Shown here: piece by piece, positions 14,156 to 14,538 of the stretch
Layout: each line of letters starts with the position of its first letter
How positions within the stretch are numbered: the stretch's first letter is position 1
Assembly: GCA_015065395.1 (NCBI GenBank)
Contig: SVQJ01000028.1
Span: 1 to 14,538 of the forward strand
Length of the DNA stretch: 14,538 nucleotides
DNA from: Oscillospiraceae bacterium
Lineage (GTDB): Bacteria > Bacillota > Clostridia > Oscillospirales > CAG-272
Reading direction: 5' to 3'
Made by a program: the position numbers and the translations under genes
The notes under the pieces: generated by a model
Database searches by the model: none
Told to the model about the DNA's origin: nothing
The model's input: only the letters and a program-made list of their open reading frames with translations

Positions 14156-14538
14156 TTATTCAAGAATATAAACCGTAAAGGTTCTTCTGCCGTATCCCTT
14201 GCAAAGAGGATTGTCCTCGTTAAGATAAACATCAATGGTATTTCCCCTGACTGCGCCGCCTGTGTCTGCGGCGATGCGGATATTACCCACATAAGGGATG
14301 TACACCTTCGTTCCGTAAGGAATGACTCTGGGGTCAACTGCGATAACTTCTTCTGAGGCAGGCAGGCCGGTTGCCGTGATGCCTCCGCCGGTGTAGTACG
14401 TGGATTGCACCTCGAGACGGTATGAGTAATTATACATAACTCCGCCGATATTGACGGTTCCGCCGATACCGCGGTAGACTATTGCATTGTGGGAGCGGTT
14501 TCTGTTTTACCCACAAAGGTCCTGTCCGTTTCGGTGCC
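14156..14538 (-). CDS. 3D-domain (G5/3D-type) cell-wall protein, partial, apparent frameshift
   Basis: Residues from the minus-strand ATG at 14437 give 93 amino acids forming a complete 3D domain, named for three aspartates: VDPRVIPYGTKVYI (D35), AADTGGAVRG (D58) and IDVYL (D69). The fold resembles the MltA barrel, and such domains occur at the C-terminus of YabE/YuiC-like wall hydrolases. Protein-like sequence (SHNAIVYRGIGGTVNIGGV) continues upstream in frame without any start codon until TAA at 14509-14507, and the ATG lacks a usable ribosome site. A different frame is open from the window edge to TAG at 14481-14479 and begins GTETDRTFVGK, resembling the end of a G5 domain. One missing A in the run at 14505-14508 would join the two. 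So this is a broken gene or a sequence error; the N-terminus is outside the window. Confidence 0.75.

Noticed and set aside
14505..14510. Programmed -1 ribosomal frameshift in the 3D-domain gene
   Set aside because: The bases around the A-run do not form a canonical slippery heptamer in the incoming frame, so an indel or sequencing error is simpler.
1..14538. Mobile elements, phage genes, CRISPR arrays or defence systems
   Set aside because: No transposase, integrase, regularly spaced repeats or defence-type proteins seen; every long coding frame is explained by metabolic or cell-envelope genes.

Overview
The window looks like chromosomal DNA of a spore-forming (or recently spore-forming) Clostridia-type Bacillota. 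The reasons are slightly AT-rich DNA with strong AAAGGA/GGAG ribosome sites, consensus sigma-A promoters, a SpoIIQ-like forespore protein with a sigma-F-like promoter, G5/3D-type cell-wall protein sequence, and proteins with a clostridial flavour. I cannot name a species. I see no mobile element, CRISPR array, tRNA or rRNA.

Layout. Left third, all on the minus strand: the 5' part of glyA (1-992, cut by the window edge), a dGTPase-like HD hydrolase (1152-2345), and a SpoIIQ-like M23/LytM membrane protein (2638-3429). Each has its own recognisable promoter, and an intrinsic terminator with tandem repeats lies between the last two. Centre, plus strand, 3547-12723: one long operon, aroF-tyrA-aroB-aroA-aroC-pheA-aroE/K fusion-aroQ-amidohydrolase. 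It encodes all seven shikimate-pathway steps from DAHP to chorismate, plus chorismate mutase/prephenate dehydratase and prephenate dehydrogenase, so it supplies everything for Phe and Tyr except the final aminotransferase. Genes are separated by 1-75 bases or overlap by ATGA. A strong two-way terminator (12797-12837) ends it. Right end, minus strand: a beta-lactamase-fold serine hydrolase (12883-14031) and a 3D-domain cell-wall protein that runs off the edge and seems to contain a frameshift.

The most notable element is the 5' leader of the aro operon (about 3582-3773). A consensus sigma-A promoter (TTGACA-17-TATAAT) drives a short ORF with a good ribosome site. It encodes a 26-residue peptide with five Phe and five Tyr, nine of them within an 11-residue stretch. 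A perfect 9-bp GC-rich hairpin followed by eight T follows, then the aroF ribosome site. A segment inside the end of the leader ORF can pair with the 5' arm of the terminator. This is the layout of classic ribosome-mediated (leader-peptide) attenuation sensing charged tRNA-Phe and tRNA-Tyr, here placed over an entire shikimate operon in a lineage where T-boxes or RNA-binding proteins usually do this job. Enzyme-level control appears to complement it: the DAHP synthase has an N-terminal regulatory-type domain and PheA has a C-terminal ACT domain, while TyrA has none.
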